Program-made: the position numbers and the translations under genes
Origin: Amycolatopsis lurida
GTDB taxonomy: Bacteria > Actinomycetota > Actinomycetes > Mycobacteriales > Pseudonocardiaceae
Direction of reading: 5' to 3'
Length of the DNA: 64,000 nucleotides
NCBI RefSeq assembly: GCF_900105055.1
Contig: NZ_FNTA01000003.1
Coordinates: 496,001-560,000, forward strand
Shown here: positions 8,350-16,608 of the stretch, piece after piece
Position numbering within the stretch: position 1 is the first letter of the stretch
Layout: each line of letters starts with the position of its first letter
Notes under the pieces: generated by a model
The model's database searches: none
Told to the model about the DNA's origin: nothing
Seen by the model: only the letters and a program-made list of their open reading frames with translations

Positions 8350-8788
8350 AACGGGTGCGCCGGCTGCTCCGCACCAGCGTCATGTCCTTTTCCCGCACCG
8401 GTTCGCGGCAGTGCGCGCAGACGGTCTCCGGCGCGAGGACCTCGCCGCACGAATGCCGCCACACCGTCGGCGGCGGGCCCTCCGTGACATACGCGTCGCC
8501 CCAGGCCATGAGGTTCAAAAGCACATGGTTGAGCGCGTGCCCGGCCTCGGTGAGCACGTACTCGTAGCGCGGCGGATGCTCCTCGTAGAGCCGTTTTTCG
8601 AGGATTCCCGTCTCGACGAGTTTCCGCAGCCGCGCGGTCAGGATGTCCCGGCTCGCCCCCGTGTTGCGGACGATCTGATCGAACCGCCGCGCACCGAAGA
8701 ACACTTCGCGCAGCGCGAGCAGGCTCCAGCGCTCCCCGATCACCTCCATCGCGTTGGCGATCGAGCAATCCCTCGGTCCTTCGGTCAT
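8342..8788 (-). CDS. HxlR family transcriptional regulator
   Basis: 148 residues. Winged-helix regulator of the HxlR type: CSIANAMEVIGERWSLLALRE at the N-terminus followed by FGARRFDQIVRNTGASRDIL and the RLRKLVETGILEKR wing region. Beyond the usual domain there is a C-terminal tail with CxxxxxxxxxCAHC (HSCGEVLAPETVCAHC), a possible zinc ribbon, present in some HxlR proteins. ATG 8788 is supported by TACGCT six bases upstream. It is divergent from the thiolase operon, with symmetric GAGTTGG-type half sites between, so it probably controls that operon. Confidence 0.88.
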   Translation of the reverse strand: MTEGPRDCSIANAMEVIGERWSLLALREVFFGARRFDQIVRNTGASRDILTARLRKLVETGILEKRLYEEHPPRYEYVLTEAGHALNHVLLNLMAWGDAYVTEGPPPTVWRHSCGEVLAPETVCAHCREPVREKDMTLVRSSRRTRSS

Positions 8789-8817
8789 GCGACCAGCGTA
8801 AACCCAGTGAGTCTTGA

Positions 8818-8863
8818 TTTCCAACCCACTCGATGTCAGAGTGAGTTGGAAATACCAACTCAC
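8818..8863. promoter_or_regulatory. Operator region for HxlR/thiolase
   Basis: Two inverted repeats share the half site GAGTTGG. One has 14-base arms with one mismatch (8818-8831 and 8839-8852); the other is perfect, GTGAGTTGG-AAATA-CCAACTCAC (8841-8863). They fill the space just upstream of the thiolase ribosome-binding site, so a bound regulator would block transcription. Confidence 0.7.
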
Positions 8864-8877
8864 CAGTGGAGGCAACC

Positions 8878-10059
8878 GTGCACGACGCGGTCATCGTCGA
8901 CGCCGTCCGTACCCCGATCGGCAAGGGCAAACCCGGTGGTGCCCTGCACGGGGTCCATCCGGTCCAGTTGCTCGCCCATACGCTGCAAGCCCTCGTCCAA
9001 CGCAACGGCCTCGATCCGGAGCTGATCGACGACGTCATCGGCGGCGCGGTCGACCAGGTCGGCGAACAGGCCCAGAACGTCACGCGGTGGGCGGCCCTCG
9101 CGGCCGGGCTGCCGGAAACCGTGCCCGCGACCACCGTCGACAGGCAGTGCGGAAGCAGTCAGCAGGCCGTGCACTTCGCCGCGCAAGGCGTGATGGCCGG
9201 GGCGTACGACGTCGTCATCGCCTGCGGCGTCGAGTCCATGAGCCGCGTCCCGATGTGGTCGAACGTGCTGCCGGGCACCGATCCGCTCGGCCCCGGCGTC
9301 GCCGCCCGCTACCCGGAAGGCCTGGTGCCCCAAGGGATCAGTGCCGAACTCATCGCCGCGAAATGGTCGCTCAGCCGCCACGCGATGGACGAGTTCGCGA
9401 TGTCCTCGCACCGGAAGGCGGCACGGGCGCACGAACTCGGCCGGTTCGCGAGCCAGATCGTGCCGATCGAGACATCGTCGGGCCAGGTGTCGACCGACGA
9501 GTCCGTCCGGCCGGGGACCGATCTCGAAACGCTCGCCAAGCTGCGCCCGGCCTTCCAGGATTCCGCTGTCGCCGCGCGATTCCCGCAGATCGACTGGTCG
9601 GTGACCGCGGGCAACAGCAGCCCGATCAACGACGGCGCGTCCGCCCTGCTCATCACTTCCAGCGAAACCGCCGCCCGGCTGGGCCTCCGCCCGCGCGCCC
9701 GTCTGCACAGTTTCGCCGTCACCGGATCCGACCCGCTGCTCATGCTCACCGGCGTCATCCCGGCGACGGAGAAGGTGCTGCGGCGCGCGGGTCTGCGCCT
9801 GGCGGACATCGACCTCTTCGAGATCAACGAGGCGTTCGCCAGTGTCGTACTGGCATGGCAGCAGGAAACCGGGGCCGACCCGGCCAAGGTCAACGTCCAC
9901 GGCGGCGCGATCGCGCTGGGCCATCCGCTCGGCGCGAGCGGGACGCGCCTGATGGGCACGCTGGTCAACGCGCTGCACCATCACGGCGCCCGCTATGGCC
10001 TGCAGGCGATGTGCGAAGGCGGCGGCCAGGCCAACGCGACCATCTTGGAGGCGTTGTGA
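8878..10059 (+). CDS. Thiolase (acetyl-CoA C-acetyltransferase / 3-ketoacyl-CoA thiolase)
   Basis: 393 residues, normal for the family. It catalyses thiolytic cleavage or Claisen condensation of acyl-CoA. Catalytic residues are visible: nucleophilic Cys91 in DRQCGSSQQAV, EINEAFASVV, the GHP histidine in ALGHPLGASGTRL and the C-terminal Cys in MCEGGGQAN. Start GTG 8878 is set by GGAGG at 8868-8872. It is divergent from HxlR and overlaps the next gene by GTGA, so thiolase and the iron-sulfur protein are co-translated. Degradative versus biosynthetic direction cannot be told; the absence of hydratase or dehydrogenase neighbours is notable. Confidence 0.92.
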   Translation: MHDAVIVDAVRTPIGKGKPGGALHGVHPVQLLAHTLQALVQRNGLDPELIDDVIGGAVDQVGEQAQNVTRWAALAAGLPETVPATTVDRQCGSSQQAVHFAAQGVMAGAYDVVIACGVESMSRVPMWSNVLPGTDPLGPGVAARYPEGLVPQGISAELIAAKWSLSRHAMDEFAMSSHRKAARAHELGRFASQIVPIETSSGQVSTDESVRPGTDLETLAKLRPAFQDSAVAARFPQIDWSVTAGNSSPINDGASALLITSSETAARLGLRPRARLHSFAVTGSDPLLMLTGVIPATEKVLRRAGLRLADIDLFEINEAFASVVLAWQQETGADPAKVNVHGGAIALGHPLGASGTRLMGTLVNALHHHGARYGLQAMCEGGGQANATILEAL

Positions 10060-11135
10060 CCGGCAGGCTTCCCAAGAAGCTCGCGGACCATCCGTCGGTA
10101 CGGGCGGTGCTCGCCGAACCGCGCGACAAGCCGTCCCCGGTGATCGACGCCGCCTGGCTCAAGGAGATCTGCCTCGCCGCCGGCGCCGACGACGCGGCCG
10201 CCGTCTCGCTCGACCATCCCGATCTGGCGGGCGAACGCGAGCACGTCGAGCGCGCCCTTCCCGGTACCAAGACCCTCGTCTCGCTGGTGGTGCGGATGAA
10301 CCGTGACGACGTCCGCTCCCCCGCCCGCAGCGTCGCCAACCAGGAGTTCCACCGCACCGGCGAGATCATCAACGAGGCCGGGCACACGATCGTCCGGACG
10401 CTGCAGGACGCCGGATACCGCGCGATCAACCCGTCCGCGACGTTCCCGATGGAGATGGAGCACTATCCCGGCCGGATCTGGGTCGTCGCGCACAAGACGG
10501 TCGCCGTCGCGGCCGGTCTCGGCGCCATGGGACTGCATCGCAACGTCATCCACCCGAAGTTCGGCAACTTCGTGCTCCTCGCGACGTTGCTCGTCGACGC
10601 CGAGGTGTCCGCCTACGGCGAAGCCCTCGACTACAACCCTTGCCTGGAGTGCAAGCTGTGCGTCGCCGCCTGTCCGATCGGGGCGATCTCGAAGACCGGC
10701 GAATTCGACTTCCTCGCCTGTTCGACGCACAACTACCGCGAGTTCATGAGCGGTTTCACCGACTGGGCCCAGACCGTGGCCGACAGCGAGGACGCCGCCG
10801 ACTTCCGGTCCAGGGTGACCGACTCGGAGAACGTGTCGATGTGGCAGAGCCTCGCGTTCAAGCCGAACTACAAGGCCGCGTACTGCATGGCGGTCTGCCC
10901 GGCGGGCGAAGACGTGCTCGGCCCGTACCTCGAAGACCGTCGTGGCTTCCTTGGAACCATCGTGAAACCGCTGCAGGACAAGGTGGAGACACTGTACGTG
11001 CGTGAAGGATCGGCGGCGAAGGCCTACGCCGAACGCCGTTTTCCCCACAAACCGGTGAAGGAGGTCGACGGCGGCTACTCGCGAATGAACCAACCCGCGC
11101 GTCGCGCGTCGATACACGCAGACCCGGCTGACTGA
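10056..11135 (+). CDS. 4Fe-4S protein, epoxyqueuosine reductase (QueG)-like
   Basis: 359 residues from GTG 10056, which overlaps the thiolase stop. A ferredoxin-type motif CLECKLCVAACP places Cys196, 199, 202 and 206 as one cluster; Cys222, Cys277 and Cys281 could support a second. The remainder resembles the cobalamin-binding QueG/reductive dehalogenase superfamily, but without other queuosine genes nearby, and with a thiolase partner, true QueG function is doubtful. A soluble reductase acting on a CoA-pathway intermediate is a possible reading. No signal peptide or membrane segment is present. Confidence 0.7.
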   Translation: MTGRLPKKLADHPSVRAVLAEPRDKPSPVIDAAWLKEICLAAGADDAAAVSLDHPDLAGEREHVERALPGTKTLVSLVVRMNRDDVRSPARSVANQEFHRTGEIINEAGHTIVRTLQDAGYRAINPSATFPMEMEHYPGRIWVVAHKTVAVAAGLGAMGLHRNVIHPKFGNFVLLATLLVDAEVSAYGEALDYNPCLECKLCVAACPIGAISKTGEFDFLACSTHNYREFMSGFTDWAQTVADSEDAADFRSRVTDSENVSMWQSLAFKPNYKAAYCMAVCPAGEDVLGPYLEDRRGFLGTIVKPLQDKVETLYVREGSAAKAYAERRFPHKPVKEVDGGYSRMNQPARRASIHADPAD

Positions 11136-11165
11136 CGATGTCATCGAGGACAGGGGACCCGGACG

Positions 11166-11978
11166 ATGAACACGAGCAGAGCAGTGTCCTGGGAAGGTTT
11201 CTTCAATACCAGAGACCTCGGCGGACTGCCGACCAGGTCCGGCGCCACGACCGGCTATGGAGCCTTCTTCAGGGCAGCGGACCTTCGTTTCGTCACCGAA
11301 GCGGGTTGGGCACAAGCGCGTGAGTCCGGCGTCCGCACGGTTGTCGACCTCCGTAACGCGGACGAGATCCGGCCTGCCGAAACTCCGTTCACGGCACAGG
11401 CGGGCTCGGCACAATTCGCCGCCGCCCCGGAAGGTGCCACCACACCGACCGGCGTCAACCGGCTCGAAGTCCCGCTCGACGACATCGAGGACATCGAGTT
11501 CTGGCAGCACGTCAATCGCGAGGGACTCAACGGCACCCCGCTCTACTATCCCGTCTTCCTCCAGCGGAAGGCCCGGCGTTGCGCCGCCGTCATCAAGGCG
11601 ATCGCCCACACCGATCCCGGCGGAGTCCTGTTCCACTGTGGCGGCGGCCGGGACCGAACCGGGCTGATCGCGCTTCTGCTGCTCGCGCTGGCCGACGTCG
11701 AACCCCGGGCGATCGCCGCGGACTACGCCATGTCCGCCGAAGCCCTCAAGGCTCTGTACGCCGCAATGGGAACCGCCGACCAACAACCGTTCATCCAGGC
11801 CGCTCTCGCCGATCGCGGCACCACGACCGAAAAAGCCGTCATCGCGACCCTCAACGGCTTCGATGTCGAACAACACTTGCTCGACGCCGGTGTCACCGGC
11901 AGCGAACTCCACAGCGTTCGCGGCAGGCTCCTGGGCCTGTCACATCTTCGATCCCCCACGCGTCAGGGTTACGACTGA
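11166..11978 (+). CDS. Protein tyrosine/serine phosphatase (Y_phosphatase3 type)
   Basis: 270 residues. The P-loop HCGGGRDRTG (Cys158 nucleophile, Arg164) and the N-terminal FNTRDLGGLPT are signatures of the PtpB-like bacterial phosphatases acting on phosphotyrosine, phosphoserine or phosphoinositides. A general-acid Asp is probably within PLDDIEDIEF. No signal peptide. It lies 30 bases after the iron-sulfur gene, with no clear terminator between, so partial co-transcription is possible. The sigma factor gene follows at 19 bases from its stop, suggesting a phosphatase/sigma-factor pair. Confidence 0.85.
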   Translation: MNTSRAVSWEGFFNTRDLGGLPTRSGATTGYGAFFRAADLRFVTEAGWAQARESGVRTVVDLRNADEIRPAETPFTAQAGSAQFAAAPEGATTPTGVNRLEVPLDDIEDIEFWQHVNREGLNGTPLYYPVFLQRKARRCAAVIKAIAHTDPGGVLFHCGGGRDRTGLIALLLLALADVEPRAIAADYAMSAEALKALYAAMGTADQQPFIQAALADRGTTTEKAVIATLNGFDVEQHLLDAGVTGSELHSVRGRLLGLSHLRSPTRQGYD

Positions 11979-11997
11979 TCGATGAAGGATGGGGACC

Positions 11998-12885
11998 GTG
12001 GACGAACACGACTGGCTGGCGCGGCGTTTCGAAGGGCACCGGACGCATCTGCGGGCGGTGGCGTACCGGATGCTCGGTTCGCTGAGCGAAGCGGACGACG
12101 CCGTGCAGGAGGCCTGGCTGCGGCTGAGCCGGTCGGACTCCGGCGTCGTGGACAACCTCGGTGGCTGGCTGACCACCGTCGTCGGCCGGATCTGTCTCGA
12201 CATGCTGCGCTCACGCAAGTCTCGCCCCGAAGAGCCGGTCGGCGCGCAGCTCCCCGACCCGATCATCGGCCGCGAGGGCGGGATCGACCCGGAACACCAA
12301 GCTCTGCTGGCGGATTCGGTCGGGCTGGCGCTCCTGGTCGTGCTCGACACCCTGGACCCCGCCGAGCGGCTGGCGTTCGTCCTGCACGACATGTTCGCCT
12401 TGCCGTTCGACGAGATCGCCCCGATCGTGGGCCGGTCTTCCGCGGCGACCCGGCAGCTGGCCAGCCGCGCGCGCCGCCGTCTGCAGGGGTCGCCGACGGT
12501 CCCCGACGCGGATCTGAGCCGTCAGCGGGCAGTCGTCGACGCGTTCTTCGCCGCCGCCCGGGGCGGCGACTTCGACGCGCTGGTTTCGGTGCTCGACCCC
12601 GACGTCATCCTGCGTGCCGAGGGTGGCGCGGCTCCGGCGGGGACGTCGCGGTTCGTGCGCGGGGCGGCCACGATCGCGAGCCAGGCGCTCATGTTCCGGT
12701 CGGCGGGCGAGGGCGGGGAGCTGCGGCCCGCACTGGTCAACGGCGCGGCCGGGATGGTGGTCACCAAGGACAGCGTGCCGACGACGGTCTTCGCGTTCAC
12801 CGTCGTGGGCGGGAAGATCGCGGCGATCGACATCCTCGCCGATCCGGACCGGCTCGCCGCACTGGACTTCGAACCCCTCGGCTGA
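11998..12885 (+). CDS. ECF sigma factor with SnoaL-like C-terminal domain (ECF41/SigJ-like)
   Basis: 295 residues from GTG 11998, chosen because AAGGA lies eight bases upstream (ATG 11989 is too close to it). Sigma-2 region: HLRAVAYRMLGSLSEADDAVQEAWLR; sigma-4 region: RLAFVLHDMFALPFDEIAPIVGRS. The C-terminal 110 residues form a SnoaL-like extension (QRAVVDAFFAAARGGDFDAL) ending in DPDRL, resembling the NPDKL-type motif of ECF41 sigma factors, in which the extension replaces an anti-sigma factor. The usual ECF41 partner oxidoreductase is not adjacent; a phosphatase is. Confidence 0.85.
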   Translation: MDEHDWLARRFEGHRTHLRAVAYRMLGSLSEADDAVQEAWLRLSRSDSGVVDNLGGWLTTVVGRICLDMLRSRKSRPEEPVGAQLPDPIIGREGGIDPEHQALLADSVGLALLVVLDTLDPAERLAFVLHDMFALPFDEIAPIVGRSSAATRQLASRARRRLQGSPTVPDADLSRQRAVVDAFFAAARGGDFDALVSVLDPDVILRAEGGAAPAGTSRFVRGAATIASQALMFRSAGEGGELRPALVNGAAGMVVTKDSVPTTVFAFTVVGGKIAAIDILADPDRLAALDFEPLG

Positions 12886-12892
12886 AATGCCA

Positions 12893-12937
12893 GGAAGGGG
12901 TCGTTCAGGACGAAAGACGTCCTGAACGACCCCTTCC
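12893..12937. terminator. Bidirectional hairpin between convergent genes
   Basis: Perfect 20-base arms beginning GGAAGGGGTCGTTCAGGACG around a 5-base loop, 7 bases after the sigma factor stop and 20 before the stop of the convergent cellulase. No U-tract. The position argues for termination of both genes. Confidence 0.8.
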
Positions 12938-12957
12938 CGCCATGCGCGCTGCCGGGA

Positions 12958-14037
12958 TCAGGAGGTCGGGAAGTTGTCCGCGGTGCGGATGCGGTCCCGG
13001 ATCCAGACACCGGCGGGCTTCAGCGGAGCCGTGCCGGTGAACGAGCTGCCCGAGCAGGTGCCCGGCTTGAACACCGCGCCCGAACGGCTGTCGTCGGAGA
13101 AGTTCCAGTTGGTCCAGCTGATCTTCTTCGACGCGAGGAAGTCGAGGTACTTCTGCGAGTTGGTGAAGTCGTTCCCGCCGTCACCGCTGGCGGTCTGGGT
13201 GCCGAACTCGGTCACGAACAGGGGGATCTTGCTCGCGGCCCGGGTCAGCGCGTTGAAGTACTCGGTTTTGTGCGACGCCGCGTAGAAGTGGAACGTGTAC
13301 ATGAAGTTGCTGGCGCGCACCGGGTTGTTGATGATGTCGGTCTCGTTGCGGCCGTCGGAGATGCCGAGCGAGCCCCAGCCGTGCGTGCCCACCAGCACGA
13401 CACCGTCGGAGTCCTGAGCGCGGATGACCGGGATCATCTGTTCCGCGTAGCTGCGCACCCGGTCCCAGCTGACGTTGTTGGGCTCGTTGGCGATGTCATA
13501 GATGATGTTGGTCTTGTCCTTGTGCCGCTGGGCGATCTCGGTGAAGAACGTCTTGGCGCGGCTGAGGTTCGCGTTCGGGTCGCCGGGGGTGAGCTGGTGC
13601 CAGTCGACCAGGGCGTACATCCCGCGTTTGGTGGCCTCTTCGATGTACCCGTGCACCATGTCGGTGAACTTGCGCGGGTCGGTCTCGTAGCCGCCTTCCT
13701 GGATGTACATCGAGATCCGGAGGACATCGGCCTTCCAGTCGTTGGCCAGCGCGTCGAGCGAAGCGGTCTTCACGCACTGGCTGTACCACTGGATCCCGTG
13801 GGTGCTCATGCCCCGGAGCTGGATCGGCTTGCCGGCGGAGTTGCAGAGCTGGAGGCCGCAGACCTTCAGCTGTCCGTTGACCGCCGCCGGACTCCCCGGC
13901 GGCAGCGCGGCGGCTGCCTGCGTTGCGGGCTCTGTCGCGGTCTCGGTCGCCATCGACGTGCTCGCGGCCGCGACCGGGGCCAGCAGTCCGGCGGCCAGTG
14001 CGGCCGTCACCCGGAGACGGATCTTGTCCCAACGCAT
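12958..14037 (-). CDS. Secreted cellulase, glycoside hydrolase family 5 (GH5_2-like)
   Basis: 359 residues. Signal peptide (RWDKIRLRVTAALAAGLLAPVAAAS) then a Thr/Ala-rich spacer and a single catalytic barrel; no carbohydrate-binding module. Acid/base Glu185 is in YDIANEPNN and nucleophile Glu277 in LFVTEFGTQ; LRGMSTHGIQWY and LVDWHQLTPGDP are further family 5 landmarks. Predicted endo-1,4-beta-glucanase acting on cellulose or related beta-glucan outside the cell. The promoter region contains a perfect palindrome (14106), so expression is likely controlled by a sugar-responsive repressor. Together with the secreted GH1 at 16609 it suggests plant-polymer use. Confidence 0.93.
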   Translation of the reverse strand: MRWDKIRLRVTAALAAGLLAPVAAASTSMATETATEPATQAAAALPPGSPAAVNGQLKVCGLQLCNSAGKPIQLRGMSTHGIQWYSQCVKTASLDALANDWKADVLRISMYIQEGGYETDPRKFTDMVHGYIEEATKRGMYALVDWHQLTPGDPNANLSRAKTFFTEIAQRHKDKTNIIYDIANEPNNVSWDRVRSYAEQMIPVIRAQDSDGVVLVGTHGWGSLGISDGRNETDIINNPVRASNFMYTFHFYAASHKTEYFNALTRAASKIPLFVTEFGTQTASGDGGNDFTNSQKYLDFLASKKISWTNWNFSDDSRSGAVFKPGTCSGSSFTGTAPLKPAGVWIRDRIRTADNFPTS

Positions 14038-14105
14038 TCGGCTTCTCCTCTCGCGTCGACGGCACCGACGTTGGCGCGCCGACGGTCAGGGCGGCGGAGT
14101 TAAAT

Positions 14106-14132
14106 AGGAAACTTTCCTTACTATTGGAAAGT
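14106..14132. promoter_or_regulatory. Palindromic operator upstream of the cellulase
   Basis: AGGAAA-C-TTTCCT (14106-14118) is a perfect 13-base palindrome and overlaps a second inverted repeat, ACTTTCC/GGAAAGT (14111-14132, 8-base spacer). AT-rich, isolated in GC-rich DNA and about 70 bases before the GH5 start. Similar GGAAA/TTTCC palindromes precede other actinobacterial glycosidase genes as far as I recall. Confidence 0.6.
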
Positions 14133-14214
14133 AAAGGGAAGATTACCCACAGGATCGACGGACGGTCAAGAGTCGACCACCGACCGTTCCGAGGATCTCG
14201 GGCATGCTCGGAGC

Positions 14215-14967
14215 GTGACGACCATCGTGGCCTTCCACGCCCATCCGGACGACGAAGCCCTGCTGACCGGCGGCACCCTCGCCCGCGCCGCCGCGAACGG
14301 CCACCGTGTCGTCCTCGTCGTCGCCACCATCGGCATGCGGGGCACGGACGCGCCGCGCCAGGCCGAACTCGAGGCGAGCGCGAAGGTGCTCGGCGTCGCG
14401 CGCGTCGTCCATCTCGGCTACGCAGGCAGCGGTCACGGCGCGATGCTCTATCCGGACCCGCCGGGCTGGGTCCGTTTCGTCCGCGCGGGCACCGACGAAG
14501 CGGCGGCCCGGCTCGTGGCGATCCTGCGCGAAGAGGGTGCTTCGGTTCTGCTGAGCTACGACCGCAACGGCGGTTACGGTCACCGCGACCACGTCAAGGT
14601 GCACGAGGTCGGCAAGCGGGCGGCGGAACTCGCCGGCGACGTCCGGCTGCTGGAGGCCACGATCCCCCGCGACGTCGTCGCGCGCCTGGTGAGATTGGTG
14701 CGCCTGGCACGGATCCCGTTCCGCTATGACGTCGACGTGCTTCTCCGCGCCTACAGCGCCAAGTCCGAGATCACGCACACCTTCGACATCCGGCGCTTCG
14801 CACGCCAGAAGCAGGCAGCGATCGCCGCCCATTCCTCGCAGGTGAAGGGGAACGGCAGGCTCGCGCCACTGATGCGCGTCGTGACCCGGCTTCCGGCGCC
14901 GCTCTTCGGCCTCGCGTTCGGCCGTGAGTGGTACGTCGACGCGACACCGCCGGGCTCACGCTCCTGA
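14215..14967 (+). CDS. PIG-L family deacetylase (LmbE-like)
   Basis: 250 residues from GTG 14215. Zinc-dependent N-acetylglucosaminide deacetylase fold: AHPDDEALLTGG (metal-binding HPDD), then NGGYGHRDHVKVHE with the third histidine. The family includes MshB and Mca of mycothiol metabolism, but this protein is shorter, and its residues around the active site do not allow me to assign it to either. It is cytoplasmic. Tail-to-tail 12-base overlap with the CGNR gene. Substrate probably an N-acetylated sugar conjugate. Confidence 0.85.
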   Translation: MTTIVAFHAHPDDEALLTGGTLARAAANGHRVVLVVATIGMRGTDAPRQAELEASAKVLGVARVVHLGYAGSGHGAMLYPDPPGWVRFVRAGTDEAAARLVAILREEGASVLLSYDRNGGYGHRDHVKVHEVGKRAAELAGDVRLLEATIPRDVVARLVRLVRLARIPFRYDVDVLLRAYSAKSEITHTFDIRRFARQKQAAIAAHSSQVKGNGRLAPLMRVVTRLPAPLFGLAFGREWYVDATPPGSRS

Positions 14968-15519
14968 CCGGCGGGCGCGGTACGCGGCGGCCTTCACCCG
15001 GTTCTGGCAGGCCAGCCCGCAGAACCGCTTGATCTGCGCCTGGCTCGCGTCGATGTACACCTGATCGCATCGCGGCGCCGCGCACAACCCGACGCGATGC
15101 GGGATGTCGTCGCCGAGCGCCGCGGCCACGGACACCGCGAGGCCCGCCGCCCACTGCTGGACGAGGTCGGCCTCAGGACCATGGAACCGCAGATGCCACG
15201 ACTGTTCACCGTGGCGATGCAGGGACGGCCGGGCCTTGCTGTCGACGAGCATCCGGTTGAGCAGCCCCGCCGCCCGGTCCGGTTCCCGCCGCGACAGCGA
15301 CTCGATGATTTCCCGCAGGCGCGAGGCCAGATTCCGCAGCCGCTCCGCGGTCAGGAGATCGACCTGGCTGTTCCCGGTTCCGAGCGCTTCAGTGGCGGCT
15401 CGGATCAGATCTTGGCCTCGGAGCGCGGGTTTCGGCCTGCCTTGGACATGCTCCCCGGTCAACGCGTTGACCAGCGTGACCCCGGTTTCCAGTCGCATCG
15501 CATGGCGCTCCTCAGCCAT
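14956..15519 (-). CDS. CGNR zinc finger / ABATE domain protein
   Basis: 187 residues. The N-terminal half is the ABATE (stress-induced regulator) domain, the C-terminal half a CGNR zinc finger: LCAAPRCDQVYIDASQ then FCGLACQNRVKAAAYRARR, where Cys residues bind zinc and the CxNR turn plus basic tail contact DNA. Usually treated as a transcriptional regulator; targets unknown. GGAGGGG before the ATG supports the start. A promoter of its own lies in 15520-15689, in which I see no other feature. Confidence 0.85.
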   Translation of the reverse strand: MAEERHAMRLETGVTLVNALTGEHVQGRPKPALRGQDLIRAATEALGTGNSQVDLLTAERLRNLASRLREIIESLSRREPDRAAGLLNRMLVDSKARPSLHRHGEQSWHLRFHGPEADLVQQWAAGLAVSVAAALGDDIPHRVGLCAAPRCDQVYIDASQAQIKRFCGLACQNRVKAAAYRARRSGA

Positions 15520-15689
15520 CCCGCCCCTCCCCCGAGCGTCACTGGTTCGCAGGACGCCCGCGGTGACGTTATCAAAGGCGAGCGGCGCCGCAAGGACGGT
15601 GAAGGCTTTTGGAGCAACGGTATTCGGCGAACGGCGCAGCCGGAGTCCACTATGGACAGAGAGCTGCGGCCGGCACCTTCACGGACGCG

Positions 15690-16535
15690 TCACCACCGAG
15701 GCGGACCCGCGTCCACGATCTTCTGCGAAAGCTCCAGCGGGTCGAGATGCATCAGGGACTCCATCCACCACGTCATCCCGGCCTGCCCCAGCGCGGGTAG
15801 GTCGACCTTGATCGGCTCCTCCCACGCCGGGCTCGCGTTCCCGGCGACCGCCACGTCGAAGGGACGGCCCGGCTCCAGCCCGGCGAGACCGAGCGCCCGG
15901 TGGGTCTCGGCGATCTCCTCGGCTGTCGGCGTGTGGTCCTCCGGATTCGGGAAGATCCCGTCGCACAACGCCGCCCGCCGGACGACGCGCGGATTGTCGG
16001 TGGAACTCGCCACCCAGATCGGGATCGGGAACGGCTCGGGCGGGGCCTCGGCGAGCGCGACCTGATAGTGCGCGCCGTCGTGGTCGAAACGCCTGCCGGA
16101 CCAGATCGCGCGGATGACGTCGAGACCCTCGTCGAACATCGCCGAGCGGGTCAGCAGGTCGGTCTGCTCACCGAACCGGCTGAAGTCACCGGATTCGTCG
16201 GAACCGAGCCCGGTGCCGAGGATCAGCCGCCCGCCGGAAAGCCTGCTGACCGTCGACGCGTGCCGGGCGACCACCCACGGGCGGCGCCGGGCGGGCGGTG
16301 TGATCATCGGGCCGAACAGCAGCCGGTCGGTGGCGTGCGCGATGGCGCCGAGCGTCGTCCACGGATCCGCGATGGGCATGGTGTCCGCGACCACGTGGTC
16401 CCACAGGAAGAACCCGTCCCAGCCCGCCGCCTCGGCGCGCACGGCGAGGTCGACGAGCACCCCCGGCTCACCGAACGGGCCGAAAGGCGGCAGATAGACG
16501 GCATGGCGGACCGTGCTGCCGGTCAAGTCGATCAT
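15690..16535 (-). CDS. LLM class flavin-dependent oxidoreductase
   Basis: About 281 residues, luciferase-like TIM barrel, in actinobacteria typically using coenzyme F420. Clear family sequences are DGFFLWDHVVADTMPIADPW, GPMITPPARRRPWVVARH and LSGGRLILGTGLGSDESGDF. The start is uncertain: ATG 16535 immediately follows GGGGAG, so a TTG nine bases on is possible. It is divergent from the GH1 gene at 16609 with only about 70 bases between. Substrate cannot be predicted. Confidence 0.85.
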   Translation of the reverse strand: MIDLTGSTVRHAVYLPPFGPFGEPGVLVDLAVRAEAAGWDGFFLWDHVVADTMPIADPWTTLGAIAHATDRLLFGPMITPPARRRPWVVARHASTVSRLSGGRLILGTGLGSDESGDFSRFGEQTDLLTRSAMFDEGLDVIRAIWSGRRFDHDGAHYQVALAEAPPEPFPIPIWVASSTDNPRVVRRAALCDGIFPNPEDHTPTAEEIAETHRALGLAGLEPGRPFDVAVAGNASPAWEEPIKVDLPALGQAGMTWWMESLMHLDPLELSQKIVDAGPPRW

Positions 16536-16608
16536 CTCCCCAACGTCATCGTCGAAGTCCCCGGACGGCCGCTTGTTTACGCCGTTCACCCACGTTAGCG
16601 TCCCGTGG

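Noticed and set aside
8814..10055. Plus-strand frame joined in front of the iron-sulfur protein
   Set aside because: It is an alternate frame of the thiolase gene; the real gene begins at GTG 10056 with a GTGA overlap.
10056..11135. Naming the iron-sulfur protein queG
   Set aside because: No queuosine genes nearby and coupling with thiolase; similarity is at superfamily level.
14215..14967. Assignment of the PIG-L deacetylase as MshB or Mca of mycothiol metabolism
   Set aside because: Length and active-site context do not allow a specific call; only the family is supported.
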